From Selaginella moellendorffii (lineage: Eukaryota; Streptophyta; Lycopodiopsida; Selaginellales; Selaginellaceae), in contig NW_003314263.1 of the NCBI RefSeq assembly GCF_000143415.4, positions 3,668,451 through 3,732,450 of the forward strand: DNA of 64,000 nucleotides. Reading direction: 5' to 3'. Below the pieces are notes generated by a model that had not been told where the DNA came from, searched no databases, and saw only the letters and a program-made list of their open reading frames with translations. Positions 54,169 through 63,527 of this stretch are shown in pieces (the stretch's first letter is position 1; each line of letters starts with the position of its first letter). The position numbers were made by a program, and so were the translations under genes.

Positions 54169-56103
54169 TTAAGCTGGTGCAATTACTTCTTCTTTTCTTT
54201 CCACGTAGCGCATGCGAACGTACACACCGAAAGTTACTGTGGCAAACACAAAGATTGCAAACGAGCACGCTGCAAAGAAGATAATCCAAGATGGAGTGAC
54301 TTGAACTGTTGAAGTTGTAGTCACCAAGAACGAGATCCCGTCGAGCTGCTGGAGTAGTGTTTTTGAGGTGGCAAGCCGGGGCTCACTTCCCACAGCATTC
54401 AAGCTGACAAACACGTTAAACATGTTCCACACGATCACACCCAAGAGCAGAAAACCCCGAATTCCCGTCTTAAACAGTGGAAGTCCTATTGTCGCTTCCA
54501 CAACCCTGGTGAATTTGCCTGCGCGCTTCAAGATCAACGCCTCCACCTCTTGCAAATCCCTGTTGAACATCCCCCAGATGGTCACAAGGATGGTCACCAC
54601 TGCTGTGACAATCCCGACAGTTATGTCTGATCTCTGCGACGAAGTGCTCTCCCATTCCTTCTTCACGAACCTATGCACGTCCGCCACCTTTAGAGACTCC
54701 CTCAAGCGCTTCTCCAGCTTTTGCATCTCGTTTGAGCTCTTTAGATCCTGCAAGCTTACCGTGCACAGCTTGTCCGCCAGTTTTGACTGGCCTTCGTCCA
54801 TGCCACACAAGAAGTTGTCGTCCTTGTCACTTGGAACCTTGTAATTGAAGGTGTCCATGAGACCTTCCAGCGAGACCCGAGATCGGTATCTTCTCACAGC
54901 GACTCTTCTGTTAAAGGCAGGGCTCACGGCAACAATTGGACTTTTCAAGCACTTCTGCAGATCTGACACTAGTGTGTCATCGCTCGGAGCCTTCTTCTGG
55001 ATCGTGTCCTCAGTGCAAGAAACAAAGTATTTGAGTATCTGGTTGGGACCAAAGATTACCACATCGAATGTTGTGCTGAAATTCACCTGGAGTAGTATCG
55101 ATGTCTCCCGACTCGGGCTGTAAGAGTAGAAGATGGCTCTATTCTCTTCCAAAGGATACCTATCGTAATCCCAAAACGAATTGCCCTGGCCACACCCGGA
55201 GGCATTTAGTTTCAGAGGAAAAATATCATCCTCATTCGAAGCTGTGCCAGTGATGTTCAGACCCACAAGGCAAAGGTTACCATCGCAAGCGCACTGGAAG
55301 CTTGGAAAACCCATGTAAGAAACCACGTCCGGGGTGACGAGGATCGGGGAGGCCCTGTTGCAAACCTGGCCTTCGTAGACGTAGTTCTTGATTCCTTTGC
55401 CAGAGCTTTTGAGCTTCAATCCAGCACCGGTTCTAGCGTTGCTCACAAAGTTTGTCAAATACACCGCACTATTGTCCAGATACAAAGCGCTGCTCTCCAC
55501 GGCATATGGTTCCTGTGAAGCCTTCCGATACGGAACGCCAACCAAGAGCGCTGCATATGATCCAGGAGCGGTCTGGACGATCGGGGTTGTGTAAAGACAC
55601 GAATCATCCTTGGATCCTGGCAAGGTGAAACAAGTTCTTACACTCATCCCCCAGTAGACTGTCATCTTCCACACCAGAGTCCTGCTTCTCTTGACAAGCT
55701 CTCCTCCAAGAATGCGGGGATCTGGCGAGCTATACAAAGAGCTCTCATTTGTAGAGGTGATATTGCCCGAAACACGCCAGATGCTGGCCCTCTGGTATGC
55801 AAGCGTTCCCCTCTGGGAGACGTCAAGAGCATCCGGGAGTGAGGAATCAGAGACCCACTGATAGAATGGATCAGAGCTTGTGGCAAAGACGGTGGCTTCC
55901 CAGCAAGTAGAGCACATGTCCTCCTTGACGATATCCGGGTAGTAATCCCCTGGAGGTGGCTTGCTCATCTCTGGAACCGCGAATATGGCAGTGACCACAA
56001 GTGTCGCCACGAAAGTTGCAAATGCGATGCCAATCACAAGCGCTCCAGTGAGTTTCTCCCTTGGATTCAACATCAGTTTAGCTGCGCCTTGTGACTCTGC
56101 CAT
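54169..56103 (-). CDS. Orphan ectodomain membrane protein, unit B (644 residues, intronless)
   Basis: The cytosolic N-terminus (MAESQGAAKLMLNPREKLTG) is followed by one membrane segment (about 20-43), an ectodomain of about 450 residues, then three hydrophobic segments near 495-513, 550-568 and 604-628 and a charged tail (VERKEEVIAPA). The ectodomain has at least twelve Cys (CSTC, TCFTLPGSKDDSC, QVC, FQCACDGNLC, SGC, SCTED, LCG, LC) and several N-glycosylation sites (NITSTNESS, NITG, NASG, NFST). These suggest a secretory-pathway glycoprotein with disulphides. I do not recognise any named domain. It is intact while its PPR and catalase neighbours are decayed, so the protein is probably under selection. 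Its start faces the HAD gene across 275 bases. Confidence 0.85.
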   Translation of the reverse strand: MAESQGAAKLMLNPREKLTGALVIGIAFATFVATLVVTAIFAVPEMSKPPPGDYYPDIVKEDMCSTCWEATVFATSSDPFYQWVSDSSLPDALDVSQRGTLAYQRASIWRVSGNITSTNESSLYSSPDPRILGGELVKRSRTLVWKMTVYWGMSVRTCFTLPGSKDDSCLYTTPIVQTAPGSYAALLVGVPYRKASQEPYAVESSALYLDNSAVYLTNFVSNARTGAGLKLKSSGKGIKNYVYEGQVCNRASPILVTPDVVSYMGFPSFQCACDGNLCLVGLNITGTASNEDDIFPLKLNASGCGQGNSFWDYDRYPLEENRAIFYSYSPSRETSILLQVNFSTTFDVVIFGPNQILKYFVSCTEDTIQKKAPSDDTLVSDLQKCLKSPIVAVSPAFNRRVAVRRYRSRVSLEGLMDTFNYKVPSDKDDNFLCGMDEGQSKLADKLCTVSLQDLKSSNEMQKLEKRLRESLKVADVHRFVKKEWESTSSQRSDITVGIVTAVVTILVTIWGMFNRDLQEVEALILKRAGKFTRVVEATIGLPLFKTGIRGFLLLGVIVWNMFNVFVSLNAVGSEPRLATSKTLLQQLDGISFLVTTTSTVQVTPSWIIFFAACSFAIFVFATVTFGVYVRMRYVERKEEVIAPA

Positions 56104-56378
56104 AGCTCCAATCTTCTCTGCTCAAACAGATTATGCGGTGGATATTCGTTGCATTGAAATAAAAGTTCAAATGGAAAGTTTACTTTAATATATCTTGTAA
56201 GTAAATGGCGAATAAAGCGATTATTCCCTTTGCATAATGATAGTACCTGAAAATTCTTTTGAACATGGCAGCGCAGAATGTAGTAGTCCCTTTATATTGA
56301 TTAATACAAAGCTTATATCATGCTTTTTAATAACAACGCCTATTAAGTCGTCCATCTCGAGAAACTTTCATAGTCACA
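56104..56378. promoter_or_regulatory. Divergent promoter of membrane protein and HAD genes, unit B
   Basis: 275 bases between two start codons. Blocks shared with 62251-62480 include AATCTTCTCTGCTCAAACAG, GATTATTCCCTTTGCATAAT, TTATATCATGCTTTT and CGCCTATTAAGTCGTCCATC just upstream of the HAD ATG. Between the blocks the sequence diverges and length differs, so the blocks may be functional. Confidence 0.6.
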
Positions 56379-57299
56379 ATGGTTTCTCTTCTTCCTATTG
56401 CTCGTCTTCTTCTTGTTCTTCTTCTTTCATCTCTTGATCTTACCTTCTCAATCGAGCTCGCTGGTGTGCTAAATCCCGAGGACATTTCCCTCCCGCCGAG
56501 AGATCCAAGGTCCCAGTCTGTGGATTCCTATTGTCGCAGCTTCCAGTTTAGCGTTGCGTCTGGAAACCTCTTGAGCTGGAGAGTCCCTGCCGAGTGTGTT
56601 CCATACGTCCGGAGCTACACCACCGGGCCACAGTACCAAGCCGACGTCCAAGCTGCAACGAGCTTGGCACTCCAGCAAGCCCAGACTTTCTGCGCCAGGC
56701 CCGGCATTGATGCGTGGCTGTTTGATGTCGATGGTACTCTCCTCTCAACCACGCCTTACTTTGCTACAAAGCAGTTCGGGTAACGTCTGGATCTATCTCT
56801 TCCTCCCCCTGTTGAAAGTTAATACTTTGCAGAGCTGGGAGCTACAACGACACTGACTTTAACTTGTGGGCCGCCAGAGGCGTCGCCCCGGCGATCGTTC
56901 CAGTGAGGACCTTCTACCGGACGCTTCTCAGGACAAACTGGACAGTGTTCCTCGTGTCCACTCGCCCAGAGTCACTGCGGCGTGCGACTGTGAGGAACTT
57001 ACTCCGGGCGGGCTACAGAGGCTGGAAGAGGCTCTTCATGAGGTTTGTGAGCTTTAGATAACGTTGGCTAGCCTGTCATGACACCAGATGCTACTCTTGC
57101 TAGACGACCACTCTTCCAGACCCAAGACGAGAACCTTGTTGAAATAAAGAAAGCAAACAAACTGTCCAGGGGCTCGGCCGAGAAATCGATGAAAGATGCT
57201 GGGTATGACACCAAGGGAGTAACGAGCAACAAGCAAGACACAGGTGGTGACAAGAGCATTCCACAGTCTCAGGTGCCTGATCTCTCGGGTAACAAATAA
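56379..57299 (+). CDS. Secreted class-B acid-phosphatase-like HAD protein, unit B, 268 residues
   Basis: Exons 56379-56779, 56833-57042 and 57104-57299 (807 bases, phases fit). A signal peptide (MVSLLPIARLLLVLLLSSLD) is followed by the plant acid phosphatase/vegetative storage protein layout: SVDSYCRSFQFSVASGN, VPAECVPYV, YTTGPQYQADV, then AWLFDVDGTLLSTTPYFA. DVDGT replaces the usual DxDET, but both catalytic Asp remain. FLVSTRPESLRRATVRNLL with AGYRGWKRLFMR supplies motif II, and the Lys-Lys pair of VEIKKANKLSR may be motif III. The C-terminus is short and diverged: QVPDLSG stands where GDQWSDL is normal, so one metal-binding Asp is missing. It may be a storage or binding protein rather than an enzyme. 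It faces the membrane protein gene. Confidence 0.78.
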
Positions 57300-57438
57300 A
57301 ACTCAAGCAATACAATGCAAGAAACATACCTCAATAATAATGCAGATTTGGATTGTTAGAACAAGAGTAATAATTGAAACTAGTACCTCTTTATTTCACC
57401 ACGATCACCACGATGGACACAGATATAGTTTTATCCGT

Positions 57439-58330
57439 TTACATGTTGGCTTTCACGTTGAATTTCGTTGCAATCTTCTGACCAAGCGTACGATCCGCCT
57501 GCACACTTTCATGGTTGAGTTTGATCACATGCTGTATTTTCTTTATTGTCTAACCTGAGACCAATAAGAGAGCCAGATGCTACGGATTTCCTGGGTGACG
57601 CGCGGGTCGGACAGAGCATCCACAACTCTCGCAATGAAACGCTCTTGCCTGGAAGTGCAGCAGAGATTCAGTTAAAACATGATTAGCTGAGAGAGAGGTT
57701 TGAGATCTTGCCTATCAGCAGGCCCGGAGCGGAACCTTGCTCCTGGCTGAGCAAAGTTATTTTCCTTTTCAATCATTGCCAAAGCATAAAATGAGAGGCT
57801 GGAAGTTAGACTAGCCAAACCTTTTCTCGTCGACCACCGAGAGGGTGAGAAGGAATATGCACTCGCTCAGCGTGACGGCAAGGATCAAAACGCGAAGGGA
57901 AATAGTTCACCTGCAAACACAGAATATAGAACGTAAAAGCAAGAGCGTTGCTTGTCATACCTCTTCGTCCCTGTGGGTGAAGTTCATGAATCCCTCGTGA
58001 GATGAGCACACTTGGGAGCATTCGCAGGAAGCAGCAAATAGTTCGGCCTCAGCCTGTGCACAGCGTACAAGAAGTCTGTAGCAGTTTATCATTGCAATAA
58101 CACCACCAAAGCAGCGGTTGCTCGTTCTCCGGAAACAACTCAATGTTCTCAGACCGCGGGAAGAGATCCTGGTATAACATCGAAGTTGTAGTTGTTGTCG
58201 CTCTTCATTTCCATGGTCTTTCCCTTCTGCAATAGAGTGTTGTGAATCCTGCGTTGCATAGCTGTGGTTCGATCCACCAACGATGACGCCTCCTCTTCCA
58301 GCAAGCTTGACAGAAGCATTAGCCAAGTCA
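57439..58330 (-). pseudogene. Catalase 3' half, unit C
   Basis: The last exon (57498-57439: ADRTLGQKIATKFNVKANM) and the preceding one (57648-57555: [20 protein letters not shown]) are intact and joined by GT-AG. The exon before has lost about 22 bases including its acceptor, and reads SGPADR where unit D has SWPADR. Further upstream [24 protein letters not shown] and GGSNHSYATQD appear, with frame changes. The N-terminal half is missing. Its 3' end faces the HAD gene at a distance of 139 bases. Confidence 0.87.
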
Positions 58331-58383
58331 AGTAGTGGTTTCACTTTGTTTGACTTCCTTGATCTGAGAGATCGTGTTTTTAG

Positions 58384-59360
58384 TCAGTTCCATGCGGGCA
58401 TAGTGACAAGGAAAAGCTTCGCCTCCTCCAAAGACTTGGCATGCCCAATCGCTGCCAACAAGGCATTCCAAGTCACTATGCTCCGCTCGGGCATCTCAAC
58501 AAACAAGTCTTGTGCAATCTCAAGCCGCTCGCATTGAGCATATGAAACGACGAGCACAGTCCACGACACAAGATTCCATGCTGGCATCTTGTCAAAGTAG
58601 CTCTTTGCCTTGTCTAGAAGACGATTCTCGGCATATCCCTGGAGCAATGCCGTCCATGAGAAGACGTTCCTCTCCGGCATATTCTTGAACAAGGCACACG
58701 CTTCTCTTGCATTGCCCCTCGCGGCAAATGCCGAAATCATTGCAGTAGCTGATATAATGTCATGCTGGGGCATCTTTCGAAAGAATCCTCGAGAGGTTAA
58801 GATACCTCCGAGTCTTGCATATCCAGCAAGCATTGATGTCCATGCAATTGCATTTCGAGGTGACATAGAATCAAACATATGCTTCGCGCTACACATATAC
58901 CCGCTTTGGGCATATGCTGTAAGCATTGTTGTCCACGACACAAAGTTGGGATTTGGAATCGAATCAAAAAGAATCTTTGCCTCGTCTACATTGCCATGCT
59001 GTGCGTACGCTCCAAGCATTGTATTCCATGCAACAGTATCACGATCGGGCATCTCATGAAAGATAAGCTTAGCATCTTGCGGATACCCGTTTTGGGTATA
59101 TGCAGTCATCATAACTGCCCACGAGAAAACGTTCTTGGCGTCGATGATGTCAAACACTCGCTTGGCATCATTTGGGCTGCCGCATTTGCCATACATCTGG
59201 ACGAGCAAATTGGCAGGAAGACGTTCTATCTGTAGTCCTTTTTATCTGAAATGATCTGGCTGTGTATCCAGCGACCCTTTGCCAAGTCCTTGGATTTGGC
59301 ACAGTGACGAATCACGGTTGCGAAGTCTTCAATGGCGTGGTTGGCTGCTCTCTTGAGAGC
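58384..59360 (-). pseudogene. Short PPR gene, unit C, broken at both ends
   Basis: A 274-codon open part (LVQMYGKCGSPNDAKRVFDI to LVTMPAWN) matches the unit A gene. Upstream, a lost C (near 59214) and a TAG-type stop in the DYR position near 59236 separate the N-terminal CAKSKDLAKGRWIHSQIISD. Downstream, a three-base loss turns the Asn-Leu-Val codons into Asn and TGA. No start of its own is convincing. Confidence 0.85.
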
Positions 59361-60306
59361 ACTCATTAGAACGGCATTCTACACTACTAGTTTTATAAAA
59401 GATCCATTCTCTTTTGCCCACTTGGATAAAAAAAATTGATCATAGGTCACGATACTAACTATTGCTGCGTTGAAAGACGCAATCATCCCTGGATATAATT
59501 CTTAAACCACACACATTATGTGGGGCTGTTTGTGGTCATAGTCTGAAGCTGTTCGCCGCAAAATTCGTAGGAGTGGATCTACTTTCTATTTCTCTTGAGC
59601 TCTGCTCTGGAGGGTGATGAGATTGTTATTTGGCTCGGACTGATATCAGAGGTCGTTAAAACTCCTCAGGCACCAGGAGGAGACAAAACTTCACTCCACC
59701 AGTGTGCTCCATGGTCGGGAATCTTCAAAAACACCCGGTGGTGGGCTGAGAAATTCTCTTAAATCCACATTCATGCAACAAGAGTTATCATATACGGTTA
59801 GAAGAGAACATTGAGCAGCATAGCATAGAAGCTATGGCAATGTACGAGGAAGGAAAAAGGCGCGGCGAATGCAATCAAGCACGAGAGCTGGCTGCAAAGA
59901 CGGATGCTTGGAACTGTTGCTTTCAAATACAATAAAGACTGCTTAGCTGGAATCGTTGCTTTCAAATACAATACATAATGACTGCTTAGCTGTATGCCTT
60001 AGAAAAGCAATAGCTATACACATTCCAGATACCAAAAGCATGTAACACATGAGAAGATACTCTACATAGCATGAGATTGAGTGGGTTGCCACTTTTTAGT
60101 TACTTTCATTTTAATCAGTTTCTCTTTTTCCTGAGCTCTATCTATATCCAATTTTTGTGGCACTCATCAAACAATACATATTAATTGTATAAACTTGCAT
60201 GATTTAAGCTGGTACAGTTACCTCTTCTTTTCTTTCCAAAGAAAAGAAGAGCTCTATCTATATCCAAATTTTGTGGCATCCAAGAATACATATTAATTAG
60301 CATGAT
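59361..60306. other. Intergenic segment of unit C with 3'-flank duplication and hairpin
   Basis: No gene is seen. The end of the membrane protein 3' flank is duplicated (about 60195-60240 against 60300-60340). At the junction lies a perfect palindrome: 14-base arms 60222-60235 and 60238-60251 around CC. GGAATCGTTGCTTTCAAATA also occurs twice (near 59910 and 59950). Confidence 0.65.
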
Positions 60307-62250
60307 TTAAGCTGGTATAGTTACCTTTTCTTTTCTTTCCACGTAGCGCATACGAACGTACACACCGAAAGTTACTATGGCAAACACAAAGATTGCAAAC
60401 GAGCACGCTGCAAATAAGATAATCCAAGATGGAGTGACTTGAACTGTTGAAGTTGTAGTCACCAAGAACGAGACCCCGTCGAGCTGCTGGAGTAGTGTTT
60501 TTGAGGTGGCAAGCCGGGGCTCACTTCCCACAGCATTCAAGCTGACAAACACGTTAAACATGTTCCACACGATCACACCCAAGAGCAGAAAACCCCGAAT
60601 TCCCGTCTTAAACAGTGGAAGTCCTATTGTCGCTTCCACAACCCTGGTAAATTTGCCTGCGCGCTTCAAGATCAACGCCTCCACCTCTTGCAAATCCCTG
60701 TTGAACATCCCCCAGATGGTCACAAGGATGGTCACCACTGCTGTGACAATCCCAACAGTTATGTCTGATCTCTGCGACGAAGTGCTCTCCCATTCCTTCT
60801 TCACGAACCTAAGCACGTCCGCCACCTTTTGAGACTCCCTCAAGCGCTTCTCCAGCTTTTGCATCTCGTTTGAGCTCTTTAGATCCTGCAAACTTACCGT
60901 GCACAGCTTGTCCACCAGCTTCGACTGGCCTTCGTCCATGCCACACAAGAAGTTGTCGTCCTTGTCGCTTGGAACCTTGTTATTGAAGGTGTCCATGAGA
61001 ACTTCCAGCGATGCCCGAGATTGGTGTCTTCCCACAGCGGATGTTCTGCCAAAGGGAGGGCTCACGGCAACAATTGGATCTCTCAAGCACTCCTTCAGAT
61101 CTGCCACCAGTGTGGTATCGTTCGGAGCCTTCTTCTGGATCGTGTGCTCGGTGCAAGAAACGAAATCTTTGAGTCGCTGGATCGTGTCCTCGGCACCAAA
61201 GATTACCCAATTGAATCTTATGCTGAAATTTACCTGGAGTAGTATCGATGTGTTCCATGTCGGGCTGTAAGAGTAGAAGATGGTTCTATTCTCTTCCAAA
61301 GGATAGATATCGTAATCCCAAAACGAATTGCCCTGGCCACACCCGGAGGCATTTAGTTTCAGAGGAAAAATATCATCCTCATTCGAAGCTGTGCCAGTGA
61401 AGTCCAGACCCACAAGGCAAAGGTTACCATCGCAAGCGCACTGGAAGCTTGGAAAACCCATGTAAGAAACCACGTCCGGGGTGACGAGGATCGGGGAGGC
61501 CCTATTGCAAACCTGGCCTTCGTAGACGTAGTTCTTGATTCCTTTGCCAGAGCTTTTGAGCTTCAATCCTGCACCGGTTCTAGCGTTGCTCACAAAGTTT
61601 GTCAAATACACCGCACTATTGTCCAGATACAAAGCGCTGCTCTCCACGGCATATGGTTCCTGTGAAGCCTTCCGATACGGAACGCCAACCAAGAGCGCCG
61701 CATATGATCCAGGAGCGGTCTGGACGATCGGGGTTGTGTAAAGACACGAATCATCCTTGGATCCTGGCAAGGTGAAACAAGTTCTTACACTCATCCCCCA
61801 GTAGACTGTCATCTTCCACACCAGAGTCCTGCTTATCTTGACAAACTCTCCTCCAAGAATGTGGGGATCTGGCGAGCTATACAAAGAGCTCTCATTTGTA
61901 GAGGTGATATTGCCCGAAACACGCCAGATGCTGGCCCTCTGGTATGCAAGCGTTCCCCTCTGGGAGACGTCAAGAGCATCCGGGAGTGAGGAATCAGAGA
62001 CCCACTGGTAGAATGGATCGGAGCTTGTGGCAAAGACGGTGGCTTCCCAGCAAGTAGAGCACATGTCCTCCTTGACGATATCTGGGTAGTAATCCCCTGG
62101 AGGTGGCTTGCTCATCTCTGGAACCGCGAAGATGGCAGTGACCACAAGTGTCGCCACGAAAGTTGCAAATGCGATGCCAATCACAAGCGCTCCAGTGAGT
62201 TTCTCCCTTGGATTCAACATCAGTTTAGCTGCGCCTTGTGACTCTGCCAT
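60307..62250 (-). CDS. Orphan ectodomain membrane protein, unit C (647 residues, intronless)
   Basis: Near copy of the unit B gene, with the same N-terminal anchor, Cys pattern and three C-terminal membrane segments. The main difference is in the middle of the ectodomain: where unit B has IFGPNQILKYFVSC, unit C has a longer segment IFGAEDTIQRLKDFVSCTEH, and the following FGRTSAVGRHQSRASLE differs from FNRRVAVRRYRSRVSLE. Other changes are scattered. All indels keep the frame. The clustering of change in one ectodomain segment may mark a variable, ligand-facing part (inference). Function unknown. Confidence 0.85.
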   Translation of the reverse strand: MAESQGAAKLMLNPREKLTGALVIGIAFATFVATLVVTAIFAVPEMSKPPPGDYYPDIVKEDMCSTCWEATVFATSSDPFYQWVSDSSLPDALDVSQRGTLAYQRASIWRVSGNITSTNESSLYSSPDPHILGGEFVKISRTLVWKMTVYWGMSVRTCFTLPGSKDDSCLYTTPIVQTAPGSYAALLVGVPYRKASQEPYAVESSALYLDNSAVYLTNFVSNARTGAGLKLKSSGKGIKNYVYEGQVCNRASPILVTPDVVSYMGFPSFQCACDGNLCLVGLDFTGTASNEDDIFPLKLNASGCGQGNSFWDYDIYPLEENRTIFYSYSPTWNTSILLQVNFSIRFNWVIFGAEDTIQRLKDFVSCTEHTIQKKAPNDTTLVADLKECLRDPIVAVSPPFGRTSAVGRHQSRASLEVLMDTFNNKVPSDKDDNFLCGMDEGQSKLVDKLCTVSLQDLKSSNEMQKLEKRLRESQKVADVLRFVKKEWESTSSQRSDITVGIVTAVVTILVTIWGMFNRDLQEVEALILKRAGKFTRVVEATIGLPLFKTGIRGFLLLGVIVWNMFNVFVSLNAVGSEPRLATSKTLLQQLDGVSFLVTTTSTVQVTPSWIILFAACSFAIFVFAIVTFGVYVRMRYVERKEKVTIPA

Positions 62251-62480
62251 AGCTCCAATCTTCTCTGCTCAAACAGATTATGCGGTGGATTGGAATGAAA
62301 GCTTATATAGTCACTTTTAAGTTTAATACTGTAAGTAAATGGAGAATAAAGTGATTATTCCCTTCGCATAATGGGAGTATGGGTGTATAGCTTTATGTTT
62401 ATTAATAAGATGCTTATATCATGCTTTTCATCAACAACGCCTATTAAGTCGTCCATCTCGAGAGAACTTTCGTAGTCACA
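62251..62480. promoter_or_regulatory. Divergent promoter of membrane protein and HAD genes, unit C
   Basis: 230 bases between start codons, 45 fewer than in unit B because of internal deletions. The shared blocks are AATCTTCTCTGCTCAAACAG, GATTATTCCCTT with GCATAAT, and CGCCTATTAAGTCGTCCATC. The last lies about 40 bases before the HAD ATG in both units. Confidence 0.6.
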
Positions 62481-63401
62481 ATGGTTTCTTTTCTTGCTCT
62501 TGCTCGATTTCTCCTTGTTCTTCTTCTTTCATCGTTTGATCTTGCCTTCTCAATCGAGCTCGCTGGTGTGCTAAATCCCGAGGACATTTCCCTCCCACCG
62601 AGAGATCCAAGGTCCCAGTCCGTGGATTCCTACTGTCGCACCTTCCAGTTTAGCGTTGCATCTGGAAACCTCTTGAGCTGGAGGGTCCCTGCCGAGTGTG
62701 TTCCATACGTCCGGAGGTACACCACCGGGCCACAGTACCAAGCCGACGTCCAAGCTGCAACGAGCTTGGCACTACAGCAAGCCCAGACTTTCTGCGCCAG
62801 GCCCGGCATTGATGCGTGGCTGTTTGATGTCGATGGTACTCTCCTCTCAACCACGCCCTACTTTGCTACAAAGCAGTTCGGGTAACGTCTGGATCTATCT
62901 CTTCCTCCCCCTGTTGAAAGTTAATACTTTGCAGAGCTGGAAGCTACAACGACACTGACTTTAACTTGTGGGCCGCCAGAGGCGTCGCCCCGGCGATCGT
63001 TCCAGTGAGGACCTTCTACCGGACGCTTCTCAGGACGAACTGGACAGTGTTCCTCGTGTCCACACGCCCAGAGTCACTGCGGCGTGTGACTGTGAGGAAC
63101 TTACTCCGGGCGGGCTACAGAGGCTGGAAGAGGCTCTTCATGAGGTTTGTGAGCTTTAGATAACGTTGGCTAGCCTGTCATGACACCAGATGCTACTCTT
63201 GCTAGACGACCACTCTTCCAGACTCAAGACGAGAACCTTGTTGAAATAAAGAAAGCGAACAAACTGTCCAGGGGCTCGGCCGAGCAATCGATGAAAGATG
63301 CTGGGTATGACACCAAGGGAGCAACGAGCAACAAGCAAGACACAGGTGGTGACAAGAGCATTCCACAGTCTCTGGTGCCTGATCTCTCGGGTAACAAATA
63401 A
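62481..63401 (+). CDS. Secreted class-B acid-phosphatase-like HAD protein, unit C, 268 residues
   Basis: Exons 62481-62881, 62935-63144 and 63206-63401, the same sizes as in unit B. The signal peptide is MVSFLALARFLLVLLLSSFD. DVDGT, STRPESLRR and the Lys-Lys pair are kept. Here the C-terminal text is SLVPDLSG in place of SQVPDLSG, so the position normally holding Gln-Trp of GDQWSDL is not conserved even between copies. The protein is otherwise almost identical to unit B and probably secreted or vacuolar. Exon 3 has been kept open in all three units, which argues that the odd C-terminus is real. Confidence 0.78.
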
Positions 63402-63527
63402 AACTCAAGCAATACAATGCAAGAAACATACCTCAATAATAATGCAGATTTCGATTGATTAATAATTGAAACTAGTACCTCTTTATTTCACCACGATCAC
63501 CACGATGGACACAGATATTTTATCCGT

